Below are positions 1-6,534 of a stretch of 9,006 nt of DNA, piece by piece. The position numbers and the translations under genes were made by a program. Source of the stretch: an uncultured Bacteroidales bacterium (lineage in GTDB: Bacteria; Bacteroidota; Bacteroidia; Bacteroidales; UBA932); the NCBI GenBank assembly GCA_905235615.1, contig CAJOMB010000012.1:1-9006 (forward strand), read 5' to 3'. Within the stretch, counting starts at the first letter, position 1; every line of letters starts with the position of its first letter. The notes beneath the pieces are model-generated. The model ran no database searches. It was not told the origin of the DNA and worked only from the letters and a program-made list of their open reading frames with translations.

Positions 1-1471
1 TGGTGGCCTTGGTTACGGCTTTCGTGGTGGTGGAGGTGGTGCTCTTTTTCTTGGTGCCCGTGACAGCGCCGGTAACGGCATCCGCCGCAGCGGCGGCGGC
101 CACGCCGGTGACGGCCGTCAGGACGGATTTGAGCACCTTGGAGGCAATGCTGTTCTGGGCTTTCTTGGCCTTCTGACGCTCCGCCTCCAAGGTGGCGGCG
201 GTGATGAGCTCGTAGGCGCTTTCGCGGTCGATGGGATGGTCGTATCGGCCATAAAGGCGGCTGCGCTTGATAAGCGTTTCACGCTCGCCTTCGGAAATGG
301 CGCCGATCTGGCTCAGCGGGAAGAGAATCTTGGCCCGCTCCACGATGGAAGGGGTACCCTTCTCGTCCAGGAAGGAGACCAGGGCCTCGCCGGTTCCCAG
401 CTCCAACAAGGTGTCGTAGGTCTTGAAAGCGGGGTTGGGGCGGAAGGTATCGGCCGCTACCTTCACGGCCTTCTGATCCTGCGGCGTATAGGCGCGGAGG
501 GCATGCTGCACGCGGTTGCCCAGCTGCCCCAGGATGTTGGACGGGATGTCCGTGGGGCTCTGGGTGATGAACCAGATACCCACGCCCTTGGAACGGATGA
601 GGCGGATTACCTGCTCAATCTTGTCCGTAAGGGCCTTGGAAGTACCCTCGAAGAGCATGTGGGCCTCGTCAAAGAAGAAGACCAGCTTGGGCTTGTCCAT
701 TTCTCCCACTTCCGGCAGGGTGGCGTACAGCTCGGAGAGGAGCCATAGCAGGAAGGTGGAGTAAAGCTTGGGCTGAAGCATGAGCTTGTCGGCCGCCAGC
801 ACGTTCATGATGCCCTTTCCGCCCTCACACTGCAGGAGGTCGTAGATATCGAAGTCCGGCTCTCCGAAGAACTTCTCCGCACCCTGGTTCTCCAGGGCTA
901 AGAGGGCCCGCTGGATGGCGCCCACGGAGGCGGCGGTCACATTGCCGTACCGGGTGGTGTATTCGGCCGCATTCTGCCCCACGAAGTTGAGCATGGCCCG
1001 AAGGTCCTTCATGTCTATGAGGAGAAGGCCGTTTTCATCGGCAATCTTGAAGACGATGTTCAGCACCCCGGTCTGGGTTTCGTTGAGGCCCATCAGGCGG
1101 CCCAGCATGTCCGGCCCCATGCGGGAAATGGTGGAACGCATGGGGTGGCCCTGCTCGCCGTAAACGTCGAAAAAGCGCACCGGGCAGTTTTGGAACTGAG
1201 GGTCTTGAATGCCAAACTCCGGCAGACGCTTCTCGATGAAGCCGGAAAGCTTGCCCGCCTGGGAAATGCCGCTGAGGTCTCCCTTCATATCGGCCATGAA
1301 ACAGGGGACACCGTCCTGGCAGAAGGTCTCCGCCAAAACCTGCAGGGTGACGGTTTTTCCCGTACCGGTGGCACCTGCGATGAGTCCGTGTCGGCAAGCC
1401 ATCTTGCTCACCAAGGAGAGGGGGCCGTTTTCGGAGTGGGCAATATAAAGCCCTCTTTCTTTATCCAACAT
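1..1471 (-). CDS. YjgR/DUF853 family HerA-like ATPase (3' end cut by window)
   Basis: Reading leftward from ATG at 1471-1469 gives 490 uninterrupted codons to the window edge. The protein matches the YjgR/DUF853 branch of the HerA/FtsK P-loop ATPases, cytosolic and mostly uncharacterised. Walker A is GATGTGKT at residues 33-40, and the Walker B/DEAH-like motif is FFFDEAH with D268, E269 and H271. Between them are the family blocks FMADMKGDL and GLLLIDMKDLRAMLNF; after them come IRSKGVGIWFITQ and LGNRVQHALRAYTPQDQKAV, the latter holding a probable arginine finger, and finally YDHPIDRESAYE. The family is usually about 500 residues, so only a short tail should be missing. The visible tail (about codons 435-490) is low-complexity Ala, Thr and Lys. 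Its start overlaps the cstA stop by 11 bases, so it is probably translated by coupling as the last visible gene of the operon. The family is clear; the substrate is unknown. Confidence 0.93.
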   Translation of the reverse strand, partial: MLDKERGLYIAHSENGPLSLVSKMACRHGLIAGATGTGKTVTLQVLAETFCQDGVPCFMADMKGDLSGISQAGKLSGFIEKRLPEFGIQDPQFQNCPVRFFDVYGEQGHPMRSTISRMGPDMLGRLMGLNETQTGVLNIVFKIADENGLLLIDMKDLRAMLNFVGQNAAEYTTRYGNVTAASVGAIQRALLALENQGAEKFFGEPDFDIYDLLQCEGGKGIMNVLAADKLMLQPKLYSTFLLWLLSELYATLPEVGEMDKPKLVFFFDEAHMLFEGTSKALTDKIEQVIRLIRSKGVGIWFITQSPTDIPSNILGQLGNRVQHALRAYTPQDQKAVKVAADTFRPNPAFKTYDTLLELGTGEALVSFLDEKGTPSIVERAKILFPLSQIGAISEGERETLIKRSRLYGRYDHPIDRESAYELITAATLEAERQKAKKAQNSIASKVLKSVLTAVTGVAAAAAADAVTGAVTGTKKKSTTSTTTKAVTKAT

Positions 1472-2927
1472 ATTTTCTGTTTTTACGATAATTCCCAAAA
1501 TAGAAGCCCGGAATGGCAAAGATGGCCGATGCCCCCGCAATCCAGGGCGCGTACTCCTGCGGCAGGCCGAATCCGATCTTGTCCACCAGGATGAAAGTGA
1601 CGCACACGGAAGTCATGAATAGGGCCGGTATCAGCGTCACCAGGTACCACGAACCCTTTTTCTCCTTCTCCAAATATGTAGTGGCCGTCCACAGCATAAT
1701 GGCAGCCAGCGCCTGATTGCTCCAGCCAAAGTAACGCCAGATGGTATTGAAGCCATTGGCGTCGGCAATGCTGTACCAAAGCAGCAGGGCCGATGCGGCA
1801 AAGAGCGGGATGGCAATGGCGAGCCGCCGGCCGATGGCCTTCTGGGGAAGGTGAATAAAGTCTGCAATGATGAGACGGGCGCTGCGGAAGGCCGTATCTC
1901 CGGAAGTGATGGGAGCAGCCACCACGCCCAGTATGGCCAGAATGCCACCCGCCAGGCCCAGCCAACCCTTGGAAACCTTGGTAACCACGGTGGGAGCCGC
2001 GGCGCTCATGTCGGAGCCCACCTGGGCGGCGCCGCCGTCGAAGAAGAACCAGGAGGCCACCGCCGCCCAGATAAGGGCCACAAGGCCCTCTGTAATCATG
2101 GATCCGTAGAAGATGGGGCGTCCCAGTTTTTCATTGTCAATGCAACGGGCCATCATGGGGCTCTGAGTAGCATGGAAGCCGGAAATGGCCCCACAGGCAA
2201 TGGTAATGAACAGGCAGGGGAAAATGGGCTGGTCCTTGAGTCCCGCCTTGTCCTGCCAACCGGTCAGACCGTCCCAAACCTCCGGCAACGAAGGCCATTT
2301 GATAAAAAGACACACCATGAGCGCAACCGCCATGAACAGCAGCGCCACGGCAAAAACAGGATAAATCTTGCCGATAAGCTTGTCTATCGGCAGCAGCGTG
2401 GCAATGATATAATACAGGAAGATGATTCCCACCCACAGCATAATGGAACCGCGCGTACCGTCTCCGGCCATGTCTCCCAGGATAAGGGCCGGGCTGTACA
2501 CGAACACGGTTCCTACCAGGGCCAACAAAACCAGGGAGAACACCAGCATGGCAATCTTGGTGGCCTTACTCATGTAGCGACCTACAAGTTCAGGAACTCC
2601 CACGCCTTCGTTACGGACAGACATCATGCCCACCATATAATCATGTACGGCGCCGGCGAAAATGCAGCCAAATACAATCCACAGATAGCTGGCCGGGCCG
2701 AATTTGGCTCCCATGATGGCGCCGAAGATGGGTCCCGTTCCGGCAATGTTGAGGAACTGGACCATAAACACACGCCAGGAAGGCATCCGGATAAAATCCA
2801 CGCCGTCGGCCTTGGTGATGGACGGCGTGGGGCGCTTGGGGTCCGGACCGAACATCCGGTCCACAAACGCACCATAGAAGATATAGCCCAGAATCAGGGC
2901 AACGATACTAAGTAAAAAGGAGTACAT
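1461..2927 (-). CDS. cstA: Carbon starvation protein A family transporter (short form)
   Basis: This 488-residue polytopic inner-membrane protein belongs to the CstA family, whose E. coli members CstA and BtsT take up pyruvate or peptides. Family blocks seen are NIAGTGPIFGAIMGA (60-74), CGAISGFHATQSPMMARCI (245-263), APITSGDTAFRSAR (338-351) and FGWSNQALAA (400-409), with more than ten hydrophobic segments from residue 3 onward. It is much shorter than E. coli CstA (about 700 residues), as in Bacteroides relatives; the extra C-terminal part is absent rather than broken off. The start at 2927 begins directly with the first membrane helix (MYSFLLSIVALILG). The frame is open upstream to 3158, but that stretch is rsmD read out of frame. 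The ATG lies 4 bases after the rsmD stop, and the TAA at 1463-1461 overlaps the next gene. Substrate (pyruvate or peptide) is inferred from the family only. Confidence 0.94.
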   Translation of the reverse strand: MYSFLLSIVALILGYIFYGAFVDRMFGPDPKRPTPSITKADGVDFIRMPSWRVFMVQFLNIAGTGPIFGAIMGAKFGPASYLWIVFGCIFAGAVHDYMVGMMSVRNEGVGVPELVGRYMSKATKIAMLVFSLVLLALVGTVFVYSPALILGDMAGDGTRGSIMLWVGIIFLYYIIATLLPIDKLIGKIYPVFAVALLFMAVALMVCLFIKWPSLPEVWDGLTGWQDKAGLKDQPIFPCLFITIACGAISGFHATQSPMMARCIDNEKLGRPIFYGSMITEGLVALIWAAVASWFFFDGGAAQVGSDMSAAAPTVVTKVSKGWLGLAGGILAILGVVAAPITSGDTAFRSARLIIADFIHLPQKAIGRRLAIAIPLFAASALLLWYSIADANGFNTIWRYFGWSNQALAAIMLWTATTYLEKEKKGSWYLVTLIPALFMTSVCVTFILVDKIGFGLPQEYAPWIAGASAIFAIPGFYFGNYRKNRKYVG

Positions 2928-2931
2928 AAGC

Positions 2932-3462
2932 TTATTCAAAAAAACTGAAATGGACACGTCCGTAGTGGCGTTCCTTGACAAAATGAGGATGGTCCGTAAA
3001 GGAATGTTCGTCCCCGTGTTCCAGGATGAAATAGCAGCCCGGATGCAGCAGGTCCAAGGAGAAAACAAGGTCCGGAAGGCCGGCCAGGCCCTCCAGGGCA
3101 TAAGGCGGATCGGCAAAGATGATGTCGAACTTCTCCCGGCAGATGGGGAGGAAGTCAAAGACGTTGTCCCGTACCATGGTCACGTTCTGGAGCCCCAAGC
3201 GGGCGGCTTCCGTCTTGATGAAACTGGCATTCTCCCGTGCCATCTCCACACAGTACACGCGGGAAGCGCCGCGGGACGCGAATTCAAAGGCGATGGAGCC
3301 GGTCCCCCCGAAGAGGTCCAGCACCTGGAGGTCTTCAAACTCGTATTCGTTGTCCAGGATGTTGAAGAGGCCTTCCTTGGCAAAGTCCGTGGTGGGACGC
3401 GCCTTGTAAGCGGAAGGCGGCAGAATCACTTTTCCCTTGAGCTTCCCGCCGATGATTCTCAT
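2932..3462 (-). CDS. rsmD: 16S rRNA (guanine(966)-N(2))-methyltransferase RsmD
   Basis: A 176-residue cytosolic SAM-dependent methyltransferase that in its family modifies G966 of 16S rRNA during 30S assembly. It starts MRIIGGKLKGK, the usual RsmD opening, followed by RPTTDFAKEGLFNIL (22-36), the SAM-binding motif I DLFGGTGS (49-56), an acidic residue at the end of strand 2 (E73), and the catalytic motif IV DPPY (118-121). Length is typical (about 180). The ATG overlaps the TGA of the DUF3822 gene as ATGA, giving translational coupling; this DUF3822-rsmD pair recurs in Bacteroidetes. The stop TAA is 4 bases before cstA. The frame stays open upstream to 3900, but that part overlaps DUF3822 and lacks family similarity. 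Confidence 0.95.
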   Translation of the reverse strand: MRIIGGKLKGKVILPPSAYKARPTTDFAKEGLFNILDNEYEFEDLQVLDLFGGTGSIAFEFASRGASRVYCVEMARENASFIKTEAARLGLQNVTMVRDNVFDFLPICREKFDIIFADPPYALEGLAGLPDLVFSLDLLHPGCYFILEHGDEHSFTDHPHFVKERHYGRVHFSFFE

Positions 3463-4148
3463 AGCTGCACCACCCCCTTGAAATAGCGATACAAGGACAT
3501 GCTGGCCTCCGTATCGATGGGCGTGCGGAAGCATACGGTGGACACTTCCGGATTCAGTTGCAGCTGTTTGAGACTGAGGAAAAGGAAATACTGGGCCGTG
3601 GTGAAGTCCGGGGCGCGGAACACATTGGCCAGGCGGAGGCTCTTGCCCTGGGCAATGACCAAGTGCAGCCACTCCCCTGCCCAGGAGGCCACAATCTTGT
3701 TGTACTCCTGGATGGTGTCTATCTGGCTCAGGAGATAGTACATCTCCGGCAACACCCGCACCGGCTCCCCGGAAGTGAGAAGCACCGTCTGGGCCATCAC
3801 CTTGGAAAGATTTTCCCCTATGGAATTGGAATAAACCAGCACGGAAGCCAGGGAAGGGATTTCCAGTGTTTCCACGAAATCTCCTTCCTCCAGCGGACAA
3901 ACCTCCGAGAGGGCCTGGCGGGCTGTCTGGGGGTCAAAAAACACTTCCGGAATCAGGCACACCTTGGGCGTAAGGAGGGAAATGTCCACCTTGTCGTACC
4001 TGCGCTGGAATTCCGGCGTGATAAAAAGGTTCTCCGGCCCCTGCCAGGTGCGGGGGCGGAGACCGTCTGAAGGATATACCTTAAAAGAATATCCACTCAA
4101 GGAAACTTGAATGGATATTCCTGTATATGTCCGGGAGGCGGAGTCCAT
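3459..4148 (-). CDS. DUF3822 family protein
   Basis: A 229-residue soluble protein without signal peptide or membrane segments. It resembles the DUF3822 family, which I know only from Bacteroidetes and usually directly upstream of rsmD, as here. Function is unknown. Recognisable stretches are the FQRRYDKVDISLLTPKVCLIPEVFFD region (about 48-73), HLVIAQGKSLRLANVF in the second half, and a C-terminal part that pairs LFLSLKQLQL with a later short strand. The alternation of short strands suggests an alpha/beta fold. The start at 4148 lies 8 bases after the stop of the upstream gene, and the end overlaps rsmD by 4 bases. Odd feature: codons 10 to 21 encode a near-perfect 15-bp inverted repeat and use AT-rich codons (ATA, TTG, AGT, TAT) unlike the rest of the gene. 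Linkage suggests a role near rRNA methylation or ribosome assembly, but that is inference. Confidence 0.85.
   Translation of the reverse strand: MDSASRTYTGISIQVSLSGYSFKVYPSDGLRPRTWQGPENLFITPEFQRRYDKVDISLLTPKVCLIPEVFFDPQTARQALSEVCPLEEGDFVETLEIPSLASVLVYSNSIGENLSKVMAQTVLLTSGEPVRVLPEMYYLLSQIDTIQEYNKIVASWAGEWLHLVIAQGKSLRLANVFRAPDFTTAQYFLFLSLKQLQLNPEVSTVCFRTPIDTEASMSLYRYFKGVVQL
4085..4122 (-). repeat. Hairpin-forming inverted repeat inside the DUF3822 gene
   Basis: On the plus strand the arms are GAATATCCACTCAAG (4087-4101) and CTTGAATGGATATTC (4106-4120), separated by GAAA. They match at 14 of 15 positions, and the one mismatch (C4096/A4111) becomes a G-U pair in the leftward mRNA. Adding 4085-4086 with 4121-4122 gives a 17-bp stem with two G-U pairs and a UUUC loop in that mRNA. 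On the 3' side the mRNA continues UUUUAAGG, so the shape is terminator-like, though the stem is AT-rich and inside a gene. It spans nucleotides 27 to 64 of the coding sequence. The downstream GGATAT at 4072-4077 could pair with 4089-4094 as a weaker 6-bp alternative. Role unknown: attenuator, RNA-processing site or a small palindromic element. Confidence 0.8.
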
Positions 4149-4156
4149 AGAAGGAA

Positions 4157-4858
4157 CTACTCCCAGTTACCGGCGTTGTTGTTAGGAGCGGTTACGCTAC
4201 CCACCTGCAGGCCTTCGTACTTGTTCTGGTCCTTGCGTTCGGCGTCCAGATTGATACGGAGCTGGTTGTCCAAGCCTTTGCACAAAGCCTTGTAAGGCAT
4301 GCGGGCTTCAAACAGCGGAACGTGCACACCGGAGACAAGTTTGATGGTGGATTCCATTTCCGTTTTGATGCCGCCGGAGAAAGGAATGTAATACAGGGAG
4401 TCGATGCAGAAATCCGGACGGCTCACGAAGAGGGTGTCCTTCACGGGAATCTGGGTGGTGATGGAGTACACCACGGGAGTTCCCTTGGCATAGGCTTCCT
4501 GGAGTTTCTCCAGCATCTGGTCTGCCTTGAGTTTCTTGTTGGCCTTCTTGATGGCCTCGGTGTTGGCGACGGCCACGGAGTCGTCCATGGAGCCGATTTG
4601 CATCACGATGTTCATTTTACCGGTCTCATAGAACATCTTGAGGGAGTCAATGGTGGGGCTGAAACGGCCGGTTTCACTCTTGAAAGCCACCTGGAGGGTG
4701 CGGATGTCCTTCAAGCGCTGGATAGCCACCTGGGAACGGGCTGCGACCTCTTTGTTGAACTTTACCGGCTTCTGCACACTCTTGACGGTGAGCCAGGCAA
4801 GAAGGACGATAAGGCACGCCAGGGCGCACTCAACGGCGATTTTAACTGATTTGTTCAT
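4157..4858 (-). CDS. One-TM anchored protein of unknown function, pilin-like N-terminal half
   Basis: I do not recognise a named family. The 233-residue product starts with two lysines and a single hydrophobic segment (about residues 7-27, no lipobox or clear cleavage site), so it should be an N-in, C-out inner-membrane protein with a periplasmic domain. Residues 36-60 form a predicted amphipathic helix running into LKDIRTLQVAFKSETGRFSP and DSLKMFYETGKM, which resembles the spacing of helix 1 and the loop after it in type IV pilins and type II secretion pseudopilins. No prepilin peptidase site (Gly before a hydrophobic stretch with Glu at +5) is present. Residues 95-124 are charged and helical, possibly coiled coil. 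The rest is strand-like, ending in an Asn-rich tail. It is first in the leftward operon, directly behind a well-formed promoter, and 8 bases ahead of DUF3822. An envelope role is likely; no more can be said. Confidence 0.85.
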   Translation of the reverse strand: MNKSVKIAVECALACLIVLLAWLTVKSVQKPVKFNKEVAARSQVAIQRLKDIRTLQVAFKSETGRFSPTIDSLKMFYETGKMNIVMQIGSMDDSVAVANTEAIKKANKKLKADQMLEKLQEAYAKGTPVVYSITTQIPVKDTLFVSRPDFCIDSLYYIPFSGGIKTEMESTIKLVSGVHVPLFEARMPYKALCKGLDNQLRINLDAERKDQNKYEGLQVGSVTAPNNNAGNWE

Positions 4859-4892
4859 TTCTATAGCGTTTTATAATTTTCTAAACTTCCGA

Positions 4893-4923
4893 CAAAGTTA
4901 ACAAAATGATTTCTCAAAAGCAA
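4893..4923 (-). promoter_or_regulatory. Bacteroidetes-type promoter of the leftward operon
   Basis: Read leftward, TTG (4923-4921) is followed by exactly 20 bases and TAACTTTG (4900-4893). This is a full match to the Bacteroidetes primary sigma consensus TTG-N19-21-TAnnTTTG. Transcription would begin near 4886-4889, giving a leader of about 30 bases to the ATG at 4858. That leader is AT-rich without a Shine-Dalgarno sequence, as is usual in the phylum. Its upstream half overlaps the promoter facing right. Confidence 0.8.
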
Positions 4924-4941
4924 TAATCTTTTGTAAATTTG
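4911..4941 (+). promoter_or_regulatory. Bacteroidetes-type promoter of the rightward operon
   Basis: The -7 element TAAATTTG (4934-4941) matches TAnnTTTG fully. The -33 element at the right distance is TTC (4911-4913, spacer 20), two of three matches to TTG. Transcription should begin near 4946-4949, so the leader to ATG 4958 would be only about 10 bases, or about 20 to the alternative ATG at 4967. The element shares 13 bases with the leftward promoter. Confidence 0.68.
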
Positions 4942-4957
4942 CCCTCGCAAATTATTC

Positions 4958-5989
4958 ATGCCCTCCATGAATCCGGATAAAGAGAAGATACGCAGCCTGA
5001 AGGCCCTGATGGACACCGCCCGGGAGGTGGTTGTGGCAGCCCACACCCATCCTGACGGAGATGCCCTGGGCTCCACGGCCGCCATGTCCCTCTATCTCCG
5101 GGAGCAGTTGGGCAAGCAGGTCACCTGCATCCTCCCGGACACGCCTCCGGAAAATCTGGACTTCCTGCGGGCTCCCTCCGTCCCCTATCTTTTCAACGAC
5201 AAAGCCCCCCGGAAGGCTGCCGCCGCCATCCAAAAGGCCGATTTGATTGTCCTGATAGACTGCAACGCCTTCTCCCGCACGGAAGGGTTGCAAAAAGCCC
5301 TGGAGAACTCCCCCGCCGTCAAGATTCTCATTGACCATCACCTGAATCCGGACAGCGGAAGTTTCAACCTGGTCTTCTCCACCCCGGAGATTTCCAGCGC
5401 CAGCGAACTCCTGTACTGGGTACTGAAAGCATTGGCTCCGGAAGGGGTGTTTTCCGGAGCCATCGGCACTTCCCTGATGGCCGGCATGACCACGGACACC
5501 AACAATTTTGCCAATTCGGTCTATCCCTCCACCTTCCGGATGGCCTCCGAGCTCATTGCCGCCGGAGTGGACCGCGACGCCCTCATAGAGAAGCTGTACC
5601 AAAGCTGCCGGGAAAACCGCGTGAGGCTCATGGGCTACATGCAAAGCGAAGGCCTCCACATCCTGGAAGAAGGCGCCGCCTATATGATACTCACAAAGGA
5701 AATCCAGGACCGCTTCAAGCTCAAGGACGGAGAGTCCGAAGGCCTTGTGAATGTCCCCCTTACCATCGGGAAAGTGCGCCTGAGCGTGCTTCTGAAGGAA
5801 GACGGAGACCATTTCCGGGTATCGGTCCGGTCCAAGAAAGGCACATCGGCCCAGAATCTGGCGCAGCGCTTTTTCCATGGCGGCGGGCACGAGAACGCCG
5901 CCGGCGGCAAGCTTTTCCCCGGACAGGATTTCGCCCCCGGAAAGGCCGATGAATACCTCCGTCAAACCTTAAAGGACTACCTCCGATGA
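4958..5989 (+). CDS. nrnA: DHH/DHHA1 phosphoesterase, NrnA-like oligoribonuclease/pAp phosphatase
   Basis: A 343-residue cytosolic enzyme of the NrnA group of DHH phosphoesterases, which degrade nanoRNAs of 2 to 5 nucleotides and, in several members, dephosphorylate 3'-phosphoadenosine 5'-phosphate. The Mn-binding motifs are all present: HTHPDGDALGS (29-39), D101 in VLIDCNAF, the DHH signature IDHH (125-128), and TDTNNF (179-184). The C-terminal DHHA1 domain carries the substrate-binding GGGHENAAGG (308-317). Length is typical (310-345). The first ATG is at 4958; a second in-frame ATG at 4967 gives a more comfortable distance from the predicted transcription start, so the first three residues are uncertain. 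It leads the rightward operon, and its TGA overlaps the next ATG as ATGA. Whether pAp is a substrate here is not visible. Confidence 0.93.
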   Translation: MPSMNPDKEKIRSLKALMDTAREVVVAAHTHPDGDALGSTAAMSLYLREQLGKQVTCILPDTPPENLDFLRAPSVPYLFNDKAPRKAAAAIQKADLIVLIDCNAFSRTEGLQKALENSPAVKILIDHHLNPDSGSFNLVFSTPEISSASELLYWVLKALAPEGVFSGAIGTSLMAGMTTDTNNFANSVYPSTFRMASELIAAGVDRDALIEKLYQSCRENRVRLMGYMQSEGLHILEEGAAYMILTKEIQDRFKLKDGESEGLVNVPLTIGKVRLSVLLKEDGDHFRVSVRSKKGTSAQNLAQRFFHGGGHENAAGGKLFPGQDFAPGKADEYLRQTLKDYLR

Positions 5990-6534
5990 AACGAAGCACC
6001 GTCATCCTCCTCCTGCTCCTGATGGCAGCCTGCACCAAGCAGTCGCTGCAGAGCACCTATGACAAGCAGGCAAGCTATATCGAGGGTTTCGTATCGGCCC
6101 AGATGAAAAAGGACACGCTGGCCACGCTCACCAAGAACGGCAACGTGTATCGGCTCACCCTGCACGATACCCTGGAAGTGGACCGGGACTCCCTGAAGCC
6201 CGGCGGAATGGTTTCCCTGGTTTACGGCTGCTTCACCCTCACCGGCAATTCCATTTCCATGAGCAACCTGGTTTCCACCAACTGGAAGGAACTGGCCCAG
6301 GCGGCCAAATGGACGCTCACGGATTCCACGCATTTCAAGCTGGACACCCTGGTCTTGGACAACAGCCTGGTAGAGGGCCTGGCCGCCGGTCTGGAAGGTG
6401 TGCAGCAGTGGGACGAAGGGTATATCCTCTTTACCGGAAAATATGGCTTCGGAAAATACGAGCGGGGCACGATTCCTGCAAGAAGTGCCTTGGCCTATTA
6501 CTATTTTATTGAAAATATAAGCAATGAAGAATAA
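5986..6534 (+). CDS. Small lipoprotein with degenerate FKBP-like domain
   Basis: A 182-residue predicted lipoprotein: the signal peptide MKRSTVILLLLLMAAC ends in a relaxed lipobox with C16 as the lipidated residue. The residues after C16 (TKQSLQ) lack the acidic surface-export signal, so a periplasm-facing location is likely. The part from about 68 to 177 follows the FKBP layout: VSLVYGCFTLTG corresponds to the first strand with Y80 at the active-site Tyr position, LVEGLAAGLEGV to the helix, and GKYGFGKYERGTIPARSALAYYYFI to the final loop and strand. The Phe-Asp pair that lines the FKBP pocket is not found, so isomerase activity is doubtful and a binding or chaperone role is more likely. The gene overlaps nrnA by 4 bases and the next gene by 11. 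FKBP assignment is from pattern reading, not from a search. Confidence 0.82.
   Translation: MKRSTVILLLLLMAACTKQSLQSTYDKQASYIEGFVSAQMKKDTLATLTKNGNVYRLTLHDTLEVDRDSLKPGGMVSLVYGCFTLTGNSISMSNLVSTNWKELAQAAKWTLTDSTHFKLDTLVLDNSLVEGLAAGLEGVQQWDEGYILFTGKYGFGKYERGTIPARSALAYYYFIENISNEE

Larger units (their letters stand above)
4859..4957. other. AT-rich divergent intergenic region
   Basis: This 99-base stretch is the only intergenic gap of any size in the window and is markedly richer in A and T than the flanking genes. It holds the two overlapping promoters facing apart and the short leaders of both operons. I found no riboswitch-like structure, and no operator palindrome other than the promoter elements. 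Confidence 0.85.

Noticed and set aside
236..748. Plus-strand frame of 170 codons at the left end
   Set aside because: It lies opposite the YjgR-like ATPase, whose Walker motifs and family blocks run without a break on the minus strand.
1851..2915. Long plus-strand open frame (354 codons) opposite cstA
   Set aside because: It is rich in His, Gly, Asn and Gln with no domain pattern, and the opposite strand encodes a clear CstA protein. Strong GC bias at third positions creates such antisense frames.
2928..3158. N-terminal extension of cstA
   Set aside because: The extra 77 codons are rsmD read in another frame, and the CstA family begins with the first membrane helix at 2927.
3463..3900. N-terminal extension of rsmD
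   Set aside because: The frame is open by chance across DUF3822. MRIIGGKLKG at 3462 is the standard RsmD start, with an ATGA overlap.
4087..4120. The hairpin as an ordinary intrinsic terminator
   Set aside because: The stem is AT-rich, the U run is only four bases before AAGG, and it lies inside an intact gene with coupled genes after it. Partial attenuation remains possible.
4840..4858. Prepilin peptidase site in the first leftward protein
   Set aside because: There is no Gly or Ala before the hydrophobic segment with Glu at +5. E10 is inside the segment but out of register.
4952..5965. Long minus-strand open frame (337 codons) opposite nrnA
   Set aside because: The nrnA strand has all DHH and DHHA1 motifs, while the antisense product is Gly-rich without recognisable features.
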